A DNA stretch of 64,000 bases from Acanthosepion lycidas (taxonomy: Eukaryota > Mollusca > Cephalopoda > Sepiida > Sepiidae), in the NCBI GenBank assembly GCA_963932145.1, contig OZ010578.1, positions 24,395,153 to 24,459,152 on the forward strand, written 5' to 3'. Below the pieces are notes generated by a model. The model saw nothing but the letters and a program-made list of their open reading frames with translations, did no database searches and had not been told where the DNA came from. Numbering within the stretch: position 1 is the first letter of the stretch; every line of letters starts with the position of its first letter. Shown piece by piece: positions 10,286-22,100 of the stretch. The translations under genes were made by a program, and so were the position numbers.

Positions 10286-13200
10286 ACATCTACTGGGGGC
10301 TGATCCTTGGTCATAGCCACCAATGTGTGACCTAGTCGTTCGGTGGTCCTCGCTACCCGGCGTGATCCTTTGCTCAGGGGTACCAAATGGGATAGTCGGT
10401 CGGTTCTAATGGCACGAACACGTCTTTCAACCAGATGCAAACGATTCGACACCAGCTCCGTCTTTCTCAGCTCGCTTTCTATGACTGGTTTCCTAAGTAA
10501 CTACTTCGATCTCAATATTAACCTACCCAAGTTGTGATTTTGATCATAGGCAGGTGAGATCAATCAGACACAAGGGCCGCAGGTGCAAGGTGAGTCTAAA
10601 CTGGAGATGGTGTTGCACATGTAAAAAGAAAATGAATGAAACCCAAAAGGTCCGGGTATGTTTAAGAAAGGAAATCAACTTTATTAGTCCTTTGTGTACA
10701 AGAGTGAGTTTTCTTCCCAGCCCGTTTCTTCATAGAGTGACACTTTATACCTATAGGCAAATTCTGGTTTTCCTAGTTAACTTGGTTCAGTTTTTCGGCG
10801 TTGACTTAGTTCTGTTCTTCAGTGTAACTTGCTGTTGGTAGGAAGGCGAAATCGGCGGTTCTCGTTAAATCTCTTAGCCAGCTCGCGCTGCGACTCATAG
10901 CTACATCTTAGCTTTGAAAGTCGAACTGCCCGAGGGCAATCGCTTATATGGATTTCAACTAAAACCCTATGTGGGCGAAGACGCAACCTGGGTTCACGGT
11001 TAATCCCCGATTACCAACTAGTGTCCATTGTTGTCTCGGCCAGGATAATTAATTAGTTCGCACATTGGAAATTTAATTACTTCCTATTTCTGGACAGATC
11101 CCCTCGTCCATGAGGAGAGGTAGCAGGATATCTATCCTCCTAAACTTTGTCCTCGTCACATCATTACCTCATACCAATTCCTCTCGGTGGGTGTTAGTAA
11201 CCTCCCCGCCCTTTTCAATGATTTACCTCCACCTGTCACTACTGCTGTCACTCGACCAATGGCTTCTCGGTCGTGTTGGCGTGGCTAAACTTGTTTCACT
11301 CTTTGACACTTTTACTTACTCAGGATTTCTCATCCTGTTCCCAGATCACGAAGCAATTAGAATTATCAATTGGAATTTTGCTTAGGTAAACCGTTTTTGC
11401 GCCTTGTCAAAATTCCTACAATTAACCTCTCGTCTGGCCATTTCCTTGATCTCATTACTTGTTTACAAAATATTTATTTTCCGCATTCTCGGACGACAGC
11501 TTGAATCTTCGTTGATCCTGCTTATTTAATACACTAAACCAACAGAGTTCCTGACGCTCGTTATCAGTCACTGTCAAACCGGCTACTTGCATTTTCATAA
11601 CTTGAGAATCTGTTGCTTTTCGTATCATGTCTACTTGACCGTCTCCTTGCTTCATCACAAAAATTACCCTTTCCGCAATTCTCATTCTTGAGAATTTAAT
11701 TCCTTTTTTTAAAAAAACCCCCAAAAACTTACAGTTTCTCACTATGTTTGTTCGTATATCTTTTAACTCTTCTTTTCTGTTTTCAGTATTTTCCAATTCG
11801 ATTCTATGGCTAATTACCATGGCTAAATAGTGTCACATCTCTCCCTTACCTATCCTGTCATTTACCCGTAAATGATATCTAAAATCCCAATACACTATTT
11901 AACATGTATACATGCACTGGTCTTATGCAATTCCAATTTCTTTTTCCTCTTTCTTTTCATGATATATTTTCGTGACCAGTCTTTTTTCATCTGTGTTTCA
12001 CATGCAATGTAAAATTCTTTTCTCCTTCATCTGTTTCGCATGCAATGTAATTTTCCTTTCTCTTTTTGTATGCAATTTTTGTGTGAGCGCGCGCCTGTGA
12101 CTGTTGTGGTATGCCTTCTTTTTCTTGGTCAGTGTTCTTCTCTCTGCAATGGGAGGTCTTTCCTCCGCAGGTGTCTGTTCTATCTCAGCCTCCTTTGTCA
12201 ACTTTTCTGTGATTTCTTCTTTAAATATGTCAGGGTAAAAACACTGCTAGGCAACTTCCTGCATACTCATATGATTACCACGAATCGATCTCCTTTTTCT
12301 AATTTCCATATCGCTGTACCCATTATAGCGATAATTATCAATGTAACAATCATGTCTGATTTATTGCAATCTGCTTATCATACTTCCAAGCCATACCTTC
12401 CTTTCCCAACAAATTTAATTTATCTTTTAACTGATCCATATTGATCTTTTCTATCAGTTTCATCACCCCTAACATTTTATCTAAAGTAACATTAGGGTAC
12501 CCGCTCACTATCGGCTCCCACAACTCCGTACATTTGACTAAAATCTTGTCAATCAATTCTATAATCAATTTTTTCTCTTCGTATCTTTTTTCTACCTGGT
12601 AATATGAAGGCAGGAAAATAGATATCCACACTTCTGAGCTTCGCAGGATAATTTTCTCAGGGATAATGGTGGTTTTACTTTTAGTGTCCTTGTAGACTCT
12701 CCCCCGCATACCCTAGACAAGCTGATCGTGTTCTGTGTGGCTACTGCCCACACTCCGTCAGATACACTGATAGCTTGTAGTAATGCTGTGTTTGCCGGCA
12801 CGTTCACTTGACAAGTTCTATTAATTCTTTCCTTGTTCCTTTCAAACAATTCTAGTGCACACATTTTGTGGTTACCTGCTACATAGATGGGACTCAATGA
12901 CTTACAAGTTCATAAAGCGTCATTTCTGCACTTCTTAGCTTCTTCTGCCGTCAGCAACATAAACTTCGTTGTACCCGAATTTAAAGTCACGCATTCCGTT
13001 TCGACCTTGTATCTTGGCACCATTCCCAAGCCTTGGTCTCCTGTAGGGTAGAGAATAGGTAAATTTATAACTTGATATATCTCGAATATACTCTCTCTAT
13101 TCAACAACAGAATATACATCAAAACTAATAGCTTCCTATTCTCCAACAAGGTCACACATCTAAATGCACTGTCGTACTTCCGTAATTCTTTGGTGGGAGC

Positions 13201-14460
13201 CACTGGCAACCTTAAATGTTGGGGTAATTCAGTCTGCATTCCGGGTAGCAATTCCCTCAAGTAACGGGGTTACTATGCTTGCAGACAGGTGTCCCATCGA
13301 CAAAATGTCTAATTGAGCACTTACATGTCCAGCAAAGTCGTCAAAGACTGACTAGTCTGTCGTACCTTATTCGTAATTGTCATTCGATTAAAATATTGTT
13401 TAATCCCTATAATTCCACCATTACATTTTCTGTATCATTAATTACTCCCTGTCTTAACTCTGCTAGGTTATTTATCAACCAATTAATTTTGGCTCTATTC
13501 TTGGCCAGTTCTAGCTTTGTTACATTTAAGATTGACTCACTCTCCCTTGCTACTTGAGCAAGCACTCTGGTTCATTTCTACTTCTCCCAGTTTTCTTATG
13601 ATTTTAACATCTTCTTCAACTCATTGGCATGGGCCCTCTTTGCCTGTCCTGCCATTCGATACCATATTGCAAATGATACTGGACCCGTTTGCTCTACTAT
13701 TCTATAGTATGGTTCCCATCTCTCATCCATTTTTTATTCTCTTAGGTGAATCTTGTGGCATACAGGATCTCCAACCTTCAATTCTATTGCTTTTCTTCAC
13801 ACATTCACCTTCTCATTTCTTCTCTTCTGAGTCCTCTTTATTCTTCTTCTGACCTTTCTTTTTCTCTCATCGAATCTCGCTTGATGCAAATTCCTCAAGG
13901 TAGTGCCTTTCCTACCTCATCTGCTTTTTTAACCAACACTGTTTTGTGAGCCTGGTTCATTATCATGATAGGCACTATCTCAGCTGCCTCAACCACTGCC
14001 TACACATAGGGCCACCTCATTCTCTTCCGGACCCTTCTCTACAGAGGCTAATTGCCGGATTCCTTTCCAAACTTCCTTCCCTGTCATCAATCTATCCTTG
14101 CTTGACACCGCTCTTCTAGTGTGCGGGGCCTTATGTCTTCCTCCACCACTATCGGTATAATTTCCTCTGGTGGACCTCCTAATGGCGTCCACTCGCCATT
14201 TAACACCAATACAGTGGCGTTAAATTCTATACCAGCCCCTTGACGTCGAAGCCAATCTTCCCCCAATATCGCTTCCGTGAATAAATCGGGCGTCACATAG
14301 AAGTTCTGGATGCTTCTCGTTTCTCCTATTCTAACAGGAAGCTTCGCCATTCCCTTTATCTCCAGGGGTGGGTGCACCATACACTTAGAAGACCTATATA
14401 TATATTTCTCACATCCATCCCTGGCTCTTTAACCGCATGTATCCCTTAGAAATGATTGGA
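10286..14460 (-). mobile_element. LTR retroelement fossil with protease- and envelope-like parts
   Basis: Read on the minus strand, the order is a retropepsin-like block at about 14380-14090 (landmark ILGEDWLRRQGA), then an envelope-like region from about 13260 to 12350, then a further piece to about 11455. The envelope-like region has phrases such as LPQHLRLPVAPTKELRKY, NRESIFEIYQVINLP and MSPIYVAGNHKMCALE, which I recall from envelope-like proteins of invertebrate Ty3/gypsy (errantivirus-like) elements. I see no reverse transcriptase or integrase, so this is a deletion remnant. It is broken in several places. Terminal repeats were not confirmed. It lies inside the 24-bp minisatellite. Confidence 0.6.
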
Positions 14461-14464
14461 TTAA

Positions 14465-14560
14465 ATCAAATAATCCTCCTGTAATAACGTATCCCTGAAG
14501 CTTGCATAGGAAGCCGACATGCCAAAACCTATCAAACGCCTTGCCTTGCTTGGGGGTGAT
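14465..14560 (-). mobile_element. Small LINE-A-like fragment
   Basis: The phrase around 14490-14540 (CCCTGAAGCTTGCATAGG...AAACCTATCAAACGCCTT) resembles the minus-strand LINE-A RT region at about 31330-31375 (CCCTGGAGCTTGCGAAACCC, then TATCAAATGCTTTGG). The homology is short. Confidence 0.4.
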
Positions 14561-14574
14561 ACTGATAAAAAAAC

Positions 14575-15115
14575 AATATAAATTTTGATGACAGTGGTAT
14601 AAAATGCTTTTATAAGTTAGACTTTAAAAATTGTGATATCAGTGGCTCTAAATATTTTGATGTCAGTAGCATTATAGCATTTGATGTCATTTGCAGAGAA
14701 TATTTTCATGACAGTTGCCGTAAAATTTTGATACTAGAAACGCTATATATTTCATGTAAGTGGTCCTAAATATTTTGATATCAGTGGCTTTCATAACTTG
14801 GTAAGGGGTTGTTTGTAATAACAACGACAACGCAGTTCAGTCTGGTGACTTCTGTCTGCAGAAGAGATATTCCGTTCTATTCACAAATACACTACATTGT
14901 CGACACAGTATTTCCTTTTCTGAACAATAGCAGAAACGGTGCTTCCGTTCCCTTAGTTCCAGGTTACAACTGTGGCGTAAAATATTTTGATATCAGTGAC
15001 CATAAACATTTTATTGACAGTGACTCTACAAATGTTGATATCAGAGGCGATAATCCTTTTGATGTCATTGGAATTAAAAGTTATATATCAGTGGATTTAA
15101 ACATGTTGATGTCTT
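14575..15115 (+). repeat. Degenerate 24-bp minisatellite, distal part
   Basis: Tandem diverged copies of TCAGTGGCTCTAAATATTTTG resume here and run to about 15115, with an unrelated interruption at about 14815-14975. Copies near 14640-14680 and 14760-14790 are the closest to the consensus. Together with 7320-7510 and 10112-10285 this is one ancestral array split by the 40-bp expansion and by the retroelement insertion. Confidence 0.8.
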
Positions 15116-15184
15116 CTCTATGTGCCTTTACCCTTCGGGACGTTGGCCGTCCTGTCTCACACTGTCTCTTATAGTTAAATAAAT

Positions 15185-16335
15185 GATGTCTTTATTGTTA
15201 TCTCTTCTAAATCCTGTTCCGAAATACATTTACTCAAGCTAGGTAAGTTTATTCTTTTTTTCCCTTGTACACTTTCCTCATTATGTAGCCTATAAATTTC
15301 AACTGTTTCTTCCTGATGTTAAGTATAAATGGCCTTTGTGTTTCCATTCTCTCCAAAACTTAATCGTTTATTATATGTTCGGCCCATGGTATTCTCAACA
15401 TCCTTCTGTAGAATCAAACATTATTGCGTCAAGTCTCTTCTTCATCTCTGAGGAAATTGTCCATAATTCACTGCCATATAGAAGGACTGATATTAAGTGA
15501 CTGTTCAGTATTCATTTTTTTGCTTCTAACGAAAATTTCCTGTTTCTTAATAATCATTCTTTATCTCAAAGCGACGTCGCACTTTCCGTCTTTTTTTGTT
15601 TTTAATTGAAATCACCCCACAAGCAAGGCAGTAATGCCACTAAAACATAAGGGTTTACAGAGTGTGGATGAATTAAGAACAGAAACATTAATGATGAGTA
15701 GAAAGACAAGAGAGTAATCAGATAGACAATACATAGCAATTAACATGACATTGAATTTAAACTATTGCAGATTCAAGTTGACTGGAAAGTAACGAGCGGG
15801 AAGGGAGTTTCACAAGAGCAAAATACGAGAGAAGAAACTCTTAGCATAGAACTTACAGCTACATCTAGTGAGCTCAATTGTAAATTGATGAGATCTCATC
15901 GACATTCTAGTGCTGCGCTTAAATTCAAAAGTCTGGGTGCCATAACGAAGAGCTCATCCAAACAATTACCATGAAAGTAATTATAGAAAAGACACAGAGA
16001 TTAAAAACTCTATTAAAAGACTTCCCAAATATTTAAATTGTTGTTAGATTTTGGTATATCCAATTTTTAATTTTCATGTTGGGCTGTTCCTAACAACCAT
16101 GCATTCTGTCTAATTGCAATAGATTCTTACTCCTTTCATCTCTTTTTCCTTCACTACATTCCGTAAGAGTTCTTGAAGGTTCCTGCGATTAACACAATGT
16201 CATCTGCACATATTATGTTGTTAACATCGTGGCCGCCAATCATAGACCCCATTAGGTTTTCTACTTCTCTAAGAATCGCCTCACTTTACAGCATTTCTTA
16301 CCATCCTTAGAAATGAGACAGCATTATATTTGAGA
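15185..16335 (-). mobile_element. RTE-like LINE fragment (RT C-terminal half), interrupted
   Basis: On the minus strand the right part (16335-16080) reads EAILREVENLMGSMIGGH, then a degraded YADD box (NNIICADDIVLIAG). The left part (15600-15190) reads as the downstream region with WFYRRMLRIPW-like text (FYRRMLRIPWAEHI) and IRKKQLKFIGYIMRK. These are landmarks I know from RTE-type non-LTR retrotransposons. The ORF is broken by stops and frameshifts. A LINE-A 3' end (15609-16005) sits between the two parts. Confidence 0.75.
15609..16005 (-). mobile_element. LINE-A 3' end inserted in the RTE-like fragment
   Basis: The left edge (ATCACCCCACAAGCAAGGCA...GGGTTTACAG) matches the LINE-A 3' end at 30205-30255 (TTCACCCCCAAGCAAGACGG...GGGGTTACAG) in the same minus orientation. 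The body stays alignable through the CCATGAAAGTAATTATAGAA phrase, which parallels CCATGAAAGTATTTGTAGAA at 30560. It is 5'-truncated, as expected of LINE insertions. Confidence 0.8.
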
Positions 16336-18163
16336 TAAAAGAGGAACAGCGGGCCTTTCTCAGCCAAAAACCAAATAGTCAAGAAGATAATTAAAATTGT
16401 CATTTGTCTAAACTTTGTTGACGACGACTCATTTGTGGTATTCTCCTGTTGTAAAATAGGTTTGGTCAGAACAAATTTAGGCGCTAAAGAAAGTAGTAAT
16501 GGTCACCAAGGCCCTTCGATTCACGAAGCGGAGATCACATTTCTAGTCATGTGCTAGATTCAGCTGAAATGCACCGCAACAATGGAATTAATTATTTACC
16601 TGGAGGCTCAAAAGGAATTTTGAAAATCTACTTGGTGTGCGAGGGAGGTCGGTATTTCTCTCATTTGACATCAGGAAACCTATAATATATAGTTATAATA
16701 TATGATATTAATAAATATCAATCGCAAGATGAATATATCAAAATTGAAAATGGAGATGAATCAAGAGGAGGAGGGGGTTGCAGACGACCTTGAAAATCTG
16801 AATTAAAATTTCTGAGCATCAAAAATGAAGAAGAAAGAATTAATTCCCCCAAATTAATAAGACTCTTGAAAGAAATATTTATGCAAAACGATGAGATAAG
16901 GAAGGCCAGAGTTCTGATTTTCACTATGTTCAATAAATAGCCTTGTTACATCTCTTTCAAACGTACAAAATAGAAGTATTTTAATTTTGTATAAAAATAG
17001 CAAAATGGACAACTACGATGAAAATAAAATAGGTGTTTATTTGAATGAGTTTCAGAAAATGCACAATTTACTTTTTTTTTAAATAATTTTGACAGATCTT
17101 TGCTAGAACTGTATTTTCTCGCTTTTATACAAATCGATTCATTTCAGAAATCAAACGGAAGTCAAAGAGTCAGGATTTGAGCCAGACGAAATAATGAAAG
17201 GAAAATGTCAATGTTTTTTTTTCTTTTTCTTTTACTCCTTACCTGGATATTTTATAGAAATATCTACTGAAAAATGCACTTTTAGCGTTTGTTTAAATTA
17301 TCAATATGGCCGCCTTGCTTAGTAGCTATATCTATCAATATCACTACTAAGATTATTACGAATATCAATGCTTCGATTCCCATTAGAGTCTCTTTCAATT
17401 AGGGATGCACTGAACTAAACAGAACTTTCTAATACAAATTACGAATTCCTTAATACGAAGTAATGGATAACATGTAGAAGGTAAGCATAATTGTCGTTCC
17501 CTCGAAACTACTGGACTATACAAGAAATGGTCGAACCTCACTTATGAGCAGTAGCCAGATTGCATTGAATAAAGGTCCACTATAAGATCAAACGTTTATC
17601 TGTTTTTCGTTACATATGTATATCTCGAAAAAATTACTAAAAGAATGAGTTCAGTCTACAAAAGGTTCCACACAATTAGGAACTGTACTTCTCTAAACAA
17701 AATCAATACCTGCAGCCGTTGTCATGGAGGAGTTTTAAATGAAATTGAAATATGTTTGTATTAAATAAAATACATAACTACGAACATTGTCATGGAGAAT
17801 ATTAGGAACCTCCAAATAGCAATAGTTATGGTTTAAAATGCATTTTATAAAATGAAAAATATTTTTTGAAATTTTAATTCTAGTTTTAATTCCAACAGAA
17901 TAGATTAAATTTCATATTTCCAATAAGCAAAACACTTGGCTGCATTTCAAACCGAATTTAAATAGATTGGAAACATTTTTCTGATTATCATGAAAATTGA
18001 TTAAATCGTACACATTGAAAACTTTGTCAATACATCATAATTCTTATAAAAATCTTTCAAAAATAAAATATGAAACGTATTCTTTAAGTGCTACAAGACT
18101 TTTTATGAATTGGTTTCTATAAAACATTTAACCACTGTCACAGATATACTCATATACATAGAA

Positions 18164-18165
<2 letters not shown>
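16336..18165. other. AT-rich non-coding stretch, nothing recognised
   Basis: No ORF above about 70 codons and no family I recognise. The minus-strand ORF at 16718-16933 has low-complexity composition and no homologue that I can name. Confidence 0.5.

Positions 18166-18221
<56 letters not shown>
18166..18221. repeat. (TA)n microsatellite
   Basis: About 56 bp of TA. The following 18222-19190 is AT-rich, with A-runs at 18845 and 19055, and without recognisable genes. Confidence 0.97.
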
Positions 18222-18223
<2 letters not shown>

Positions 18224-19194
18224 CTAGTGTTCAATATACATATATATTAATAATAAACTCTCCCGTCGTTTTTGACGTATAAGAATCTGACAACTTAATT
18301 GATTCAGTTATGAAATTTTGTGCAATAATCTTAAGTGGCATTTAAAACCAGCTAGTGATTTACAAAGGAGGTCACATATGGAGCAAGAGAAAGGATTGTG
18401 GGATGAGATCGCTGTTAGATTGGCTGAATATATATATTTCCAAGAGGATATAATTAAGGTAGAGCTCAATGTCCAGGACAGAGCAAGAATATAATATAAA
18501 AAGCTCAAACACTACTATTCCATGGTTATAATTTTATTACATTGGAATCGTAAATACGACACAATTCATCAGACCTACAAATTCAAAAAGAAATCGGAAA
18601 ATATAACTCCGGATATATAAAAGAACAAACAAAATTTCAGTGAGAATGTGTGTGTTGGTGTGGGAAACAAGAGTGAGAAGGAAATGTATGAAAGCTCTAG
18701 AGAGAGTGGTGTAACGAAAAAAAGAAGAATAGGAAAAGGCCTAAAGGAGAAGATGGGGATTAACGGTTGAAATGAGTGAGAAAACAGATAAAATATTAAT
18801 TATACACAGATGCATAAATCACAACCAACTCGTGACCTAAAATTAAAAAAAAAAAAACAGACACCGGAAACGTGTTGATACATTTGTGGTGAAATTAGGC
18901 ATAATAAATGATTATGTGATCTAAACTCAAAATCCAGCCAATTCACACTCCCGATGTATAAATGAAAATTTTCCGTTTGATTTGAATTTAATTACCTTAC
19001 ATATACATGAAAAGAGAAGATGAGAGAGACAGAGGAAGAAAAGGCCCAAGGAGAAAAAAAAAAAAAAAAGGCTCAAACTAAAAACGAGAAGAGAAAAGAA
19101 ATGATAAGATAAATAATGTGTAATCAAGAATAATTAGAAAAAGCATGTAATTTATCCATACAGAATAAATTTTTAACATGAACATATAAACCAG

Positions 19195-19378
19195 TTTCAT
19201 TACAGTTAGAATTATGATACTATATATGGTATGTAAAGTTAATTGGCGATCATTGTCTAAAGTCATACCCAATATTGAACCCTTTACGGACAGACTCTTA
19301 CTAATTTCATTACATTTAGAATTATGATCCTATATATTGTATGCAAGGTTGATTGGCAATACTTGTTTAAACTAATAC
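19195..19378. repeat. Imperfect direct duplication of about 65 bp
   Basis: The phrase at 19198-19262 (CATTACAGTTAGAATTATGA...) recurs at 19311-19375 (CATTACATTTAGAATTATGA...), offset 113 bp, with scattered substitutions. Nothing else is recognised between here and 19767. Confidence 0.8.
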
Positions 19379-19767
19379 AGAAATTTCAAATATACTGTTT
19401 AATGTAACTCTAACCAATAACGTTGCATTCAAATCGACTACGTTAATTTCTTTTGTGCTTTGTAGATCTTTTCATTTTGTATTATTTTAATGATTTTAAT
19501 GATTTTTGTCGGACTTTCACCAAGTAAAAAAATTAATAATAGTATCTAAAATCCGGTTGCTAATATAGTTTAAAATATTTATAATTTAAGTTCATTGTCC
19601 CCTTGTAACGATGAAATCATCGAAACGCTATTAGAATTATTTGAAAAGTGATTTCAATTTGGTATCAGGTTCGTAATTCATCGTCGATTTTCTTATATTG
19701 ATTTATAAAGATGAAATAAATTTATATATCAACATGAAATGATATAGAATAAATATATTTGCAAATA

Positions 19768-19868
19768 TTAGGTTGGTGCAAAAATAATGACGTAATAATG
19801 TCGTTTTTTGAGGTTAAAAATACGTCAAAAAACGACATTATTACGTCATTATTTTTGCACAAACCTAA
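19768..19868. mobile_element. MADE1-like mariner MITE, copy 1
   Basis: A 101-bp near-perfect palindrome begins TTAGGTTGGTGCAAAAATAA and ends with the inverse, TTTTTGCACAAACCTAA. It is flanked by a TA duplication (19766-19767 and 19869-19870). The terminal motif is nearly the same as that of the human Hsmar1-derived MADE1 element, so it is a non-autonomous Tc1/mariner element. It has no coding capacity. Confidence 0.93.
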
Positions 19869-20044
19869 TAACGGACAATATTTGTTTATTTTTTCTACCG
19901 GAGATGCTTTTGCAATTTTATATGTATTTGTTATTGTATTTCGATTTTTGATCAGTCGACGAGATTCGACGGAGGAAAGGATAAAGTAAAAGACAACTAA
20001 TATCTACTTACTTTCTTGTTTGTCGTCTTGTAGATAAAAGCATA

Positions 20045-20325
20045 GATAAAGTGAGTATTTCGACCGCCATATTGTCAAATGTACTAATTTCGAACGTAGT
20101 ATCGCTAAATGTATAAAGCTACATACAGTGGGTGAGTAATTTGACTGAGATATTGTTAAAAGTACTTCGCTACATACAGTGATGTAGTATTTTGACCGAA
20201 ATATCGTTAAAAGTACTACACAACATATACAGTAGGTGAGTATTGCTATTACGACATCGTAAAGTGTAGTAAGTTACATTCAGTGGATGAAGATTTTGAG
20301 CGCGATATCGTTAAACTATTAGTTA
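20045..20325 (+). repeat. Diverged minisatellite of about 51-54 bp
   Basis: About five diverged units share CAGTGGGTGAGTATTTTGAC, then GATATCGTTAAAAGTACT, then a CTACATA phrase. Unit boundaries recur at about 20129, 20180, 20234 and 20284. Spacing varies by a few bases, unlike the 40-bp array at 7.5 kb. Confidence 0.75.
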
Positions 20326-20485
20326 ATTCAGTGTGCCAACTCTTAACTCTCTCTTGTGTCTAACAATCAAGTGACATGATCGTGTTCATTATTTGACATT
20401 TTAAAATCGGATCGTTCTGCGGAAGAGAGAAATAATGATAAATAAAATCTTGGCTTTTGCTTTATTCTTCGAGTGCACCAGATAA

Positions 20486-21090
20486 AATTATGCAGACACA
20501 TAATGGAAGCTGGTTTCATTTTATAATTAATTTTATAATCTTATCAGTTCGTTATCGGTATTTTTATGGTGAGAAAAGACAAAAGGGAAGTAATAGTTGT
20601 ATACAAATTGCAGAACGAATCAGGGTCATTGCATTTCATTCACAATCTGTAGAATTTTAATGAAAATATTTTATCTTTGATATTTTATGTACGTATCAAT
20701 CCAGTATCTCTACATATAAATTTCTTAATGGTCCAAAATGTAAATATTGTATGAAGAAGTGAAGACATGTTGAATATTACTGTCAAAAAGAAATAAAAGA
20801 GTTCGTGTAAATCATTTTATGTGATCAGCTTTTCAGTCAACCCAAGAGAATCGTTGATGAGTTTAAAACTAAAACAAAATTACCAATAACAAAATAAACC
20901 GTTCTAAAGATAGAATTTATTTAATACCTTACACACAGAACTAAGTAATACAAGAGTAAGATAGTGGACCAAGTACAGTTATATTATGTAATGTTTTAAC
21001 TCTATTGATGACTCAGTATAAGGTCCAAGAGCCACTTAGGGCAGAGGATTACTGAATGAGATTGCTTTATGGACGTAGAAAGAGTTTCGA
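20486..21090. repeat. Dispersed repeat R600, copy 2
   Basis: Homologous and collinear with 6580-7265, including the GCAGAACGAATCAGG, AATTTTAATGAAAATATTTT and GATCAGCTTTTCAGTCAACC landmarks and the closing GTATAAGGTCCAAGAGCCAC block. No ORF is shared between the copies. The copies are in the same orientation 13.9 kb apart. Confidence 0.75.
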
Positions 21091-21429
21091 AGTGCAGATT
21101 ATGATTATATGTAGGATAGACAACGGTTGACCTGATATTTGAAAAGAGGCTAAGATTGTAGTGTTCGCTAGGCATAGTCATGAGTATATGTTCCACAAAT
21201 CCCTTGAACAAAAGTTGTCTAACAGGAAATTCTTTCCTTTCAGTGGAATACGAGCGGAATGAGGATAATTCAACACCATATACGTTTCGTCTGGAGGAAA
21301 GTGGTTATAGGGTGGAAAATAATTCATCGCCCACAAAGCCGCATGGACACTTTAAATTTAAAGTAATAAAGAAAATCTGCTTGAGAGATCTTTTGTGTGA
21401 TGTTTTGTTGCTGTATCTTTATCAAGAGG

Positions 21430-21660
21430 CTTTATAAAACTTCGTTGTTACTCACATGTTCAGTCCATGGTATTCCCGGCATCGATCTTTAGAACCAAAT
21501 TTTTGTTGCTTCATTTCTCTTCTTCATTTATGAAGAGGTTGTCCATCCAATTCTACCATATAAGAGGATTGAGATTACGTAAGAGTTCAGTACTCTTTTC
21601 TTTGTTTAAAAAAATATCCTGTTTCTTAATACTTTGGAATAATACTTTTGAATGGTTATA
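21430..21660 (-). mobile_element. RTE-like LINE C-terminal fragment
   Basis: The plus-strand text (TTCAGTCCATGGTATTCCCG, then CTTCTTCATTTATGAAGAGG, then ATAAGAGGATTGAGATTACG) parallels 15385-15520 and 51940-52075. Those sites read on the minus strand as the FYRRMLRIPW region of an RTE-type reverse transcriptase. This is a short broken piece. Confidence 0.65.
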
Positions 21661-21879
21661 AAAATGATATATTCATAATATATTACTTCGTCATTATCAT
21701 CAGCAGCACCAGCAGCATAAAATGCAACAATATTATATTTGATGGTAATATTTTTACTTTGAATCATAAGTACGAAAGGTCATTTTTTAAAAGAAAAATT
21801 TAAATAACAGGAACTAAGAGAAAACAACAGATCATTATTTTACCATATGGAAGTCTGAATATTTTAGACATCTTTATAC

Positions 21880-22100
21880 ACAGCTCGGAATGAGAAATTG
21901 GAGAGCCGAGTTCGAATTCCAGTCGAGTTCGTTACATTTATTTACATGCAGATATCCTTGGAAAAGATAGGAATGCATGTCTTAAGCCCCAGTTATAACC
22001 TCGATTGATAACCAGTCTAGGAGAAGGAAAATTTTAAATTAAAATCAGCGTGGAGGTGGTTGGGCTCCGTCAGGCTATCTTGCCCATGATATACCACTGT
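21880..22100 (+). mobile_element. tRNA-derived SINE (SINE-1), plus-strand copy
   Basis: Contains a B-box-like GAGTTCGAATTCCAG at about 21909 and GAGTTCGTTACATTTATT, and ends CAACCAGTCTAGGAGAAGG-like at about 22010-22030. The same series in the same order is found on the minus strand at 50280-50510. The body is roughly 200 bp. The remaining DNA to 23100 holds nothing I recognise. Confidence 0.7.

Noticed and set aside
10246-10841. Short ORFs at 10246-10452, 10343-10537 and 10554-10841 as genes
   Set aside because: They lie inside or at the edge of the LTR-element insertion, overlap on both strands and have no recognisable domain.
12040-12444. Plus-strand ORF of 134 codons as a gene
   Set aside because: It is antisense to the envelope-like fossil region and its hydrophobic Ser/Leu/Phe-rich composition reflects the complement of that text.
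13279-13949. Plus-strand Ser/Leu/Phe-rich ORFs (13279-13557, 13517-13852, 13746-13949)
   Set aside because: Same reason: antisense shadow of the minus-strand retroelement fossil.
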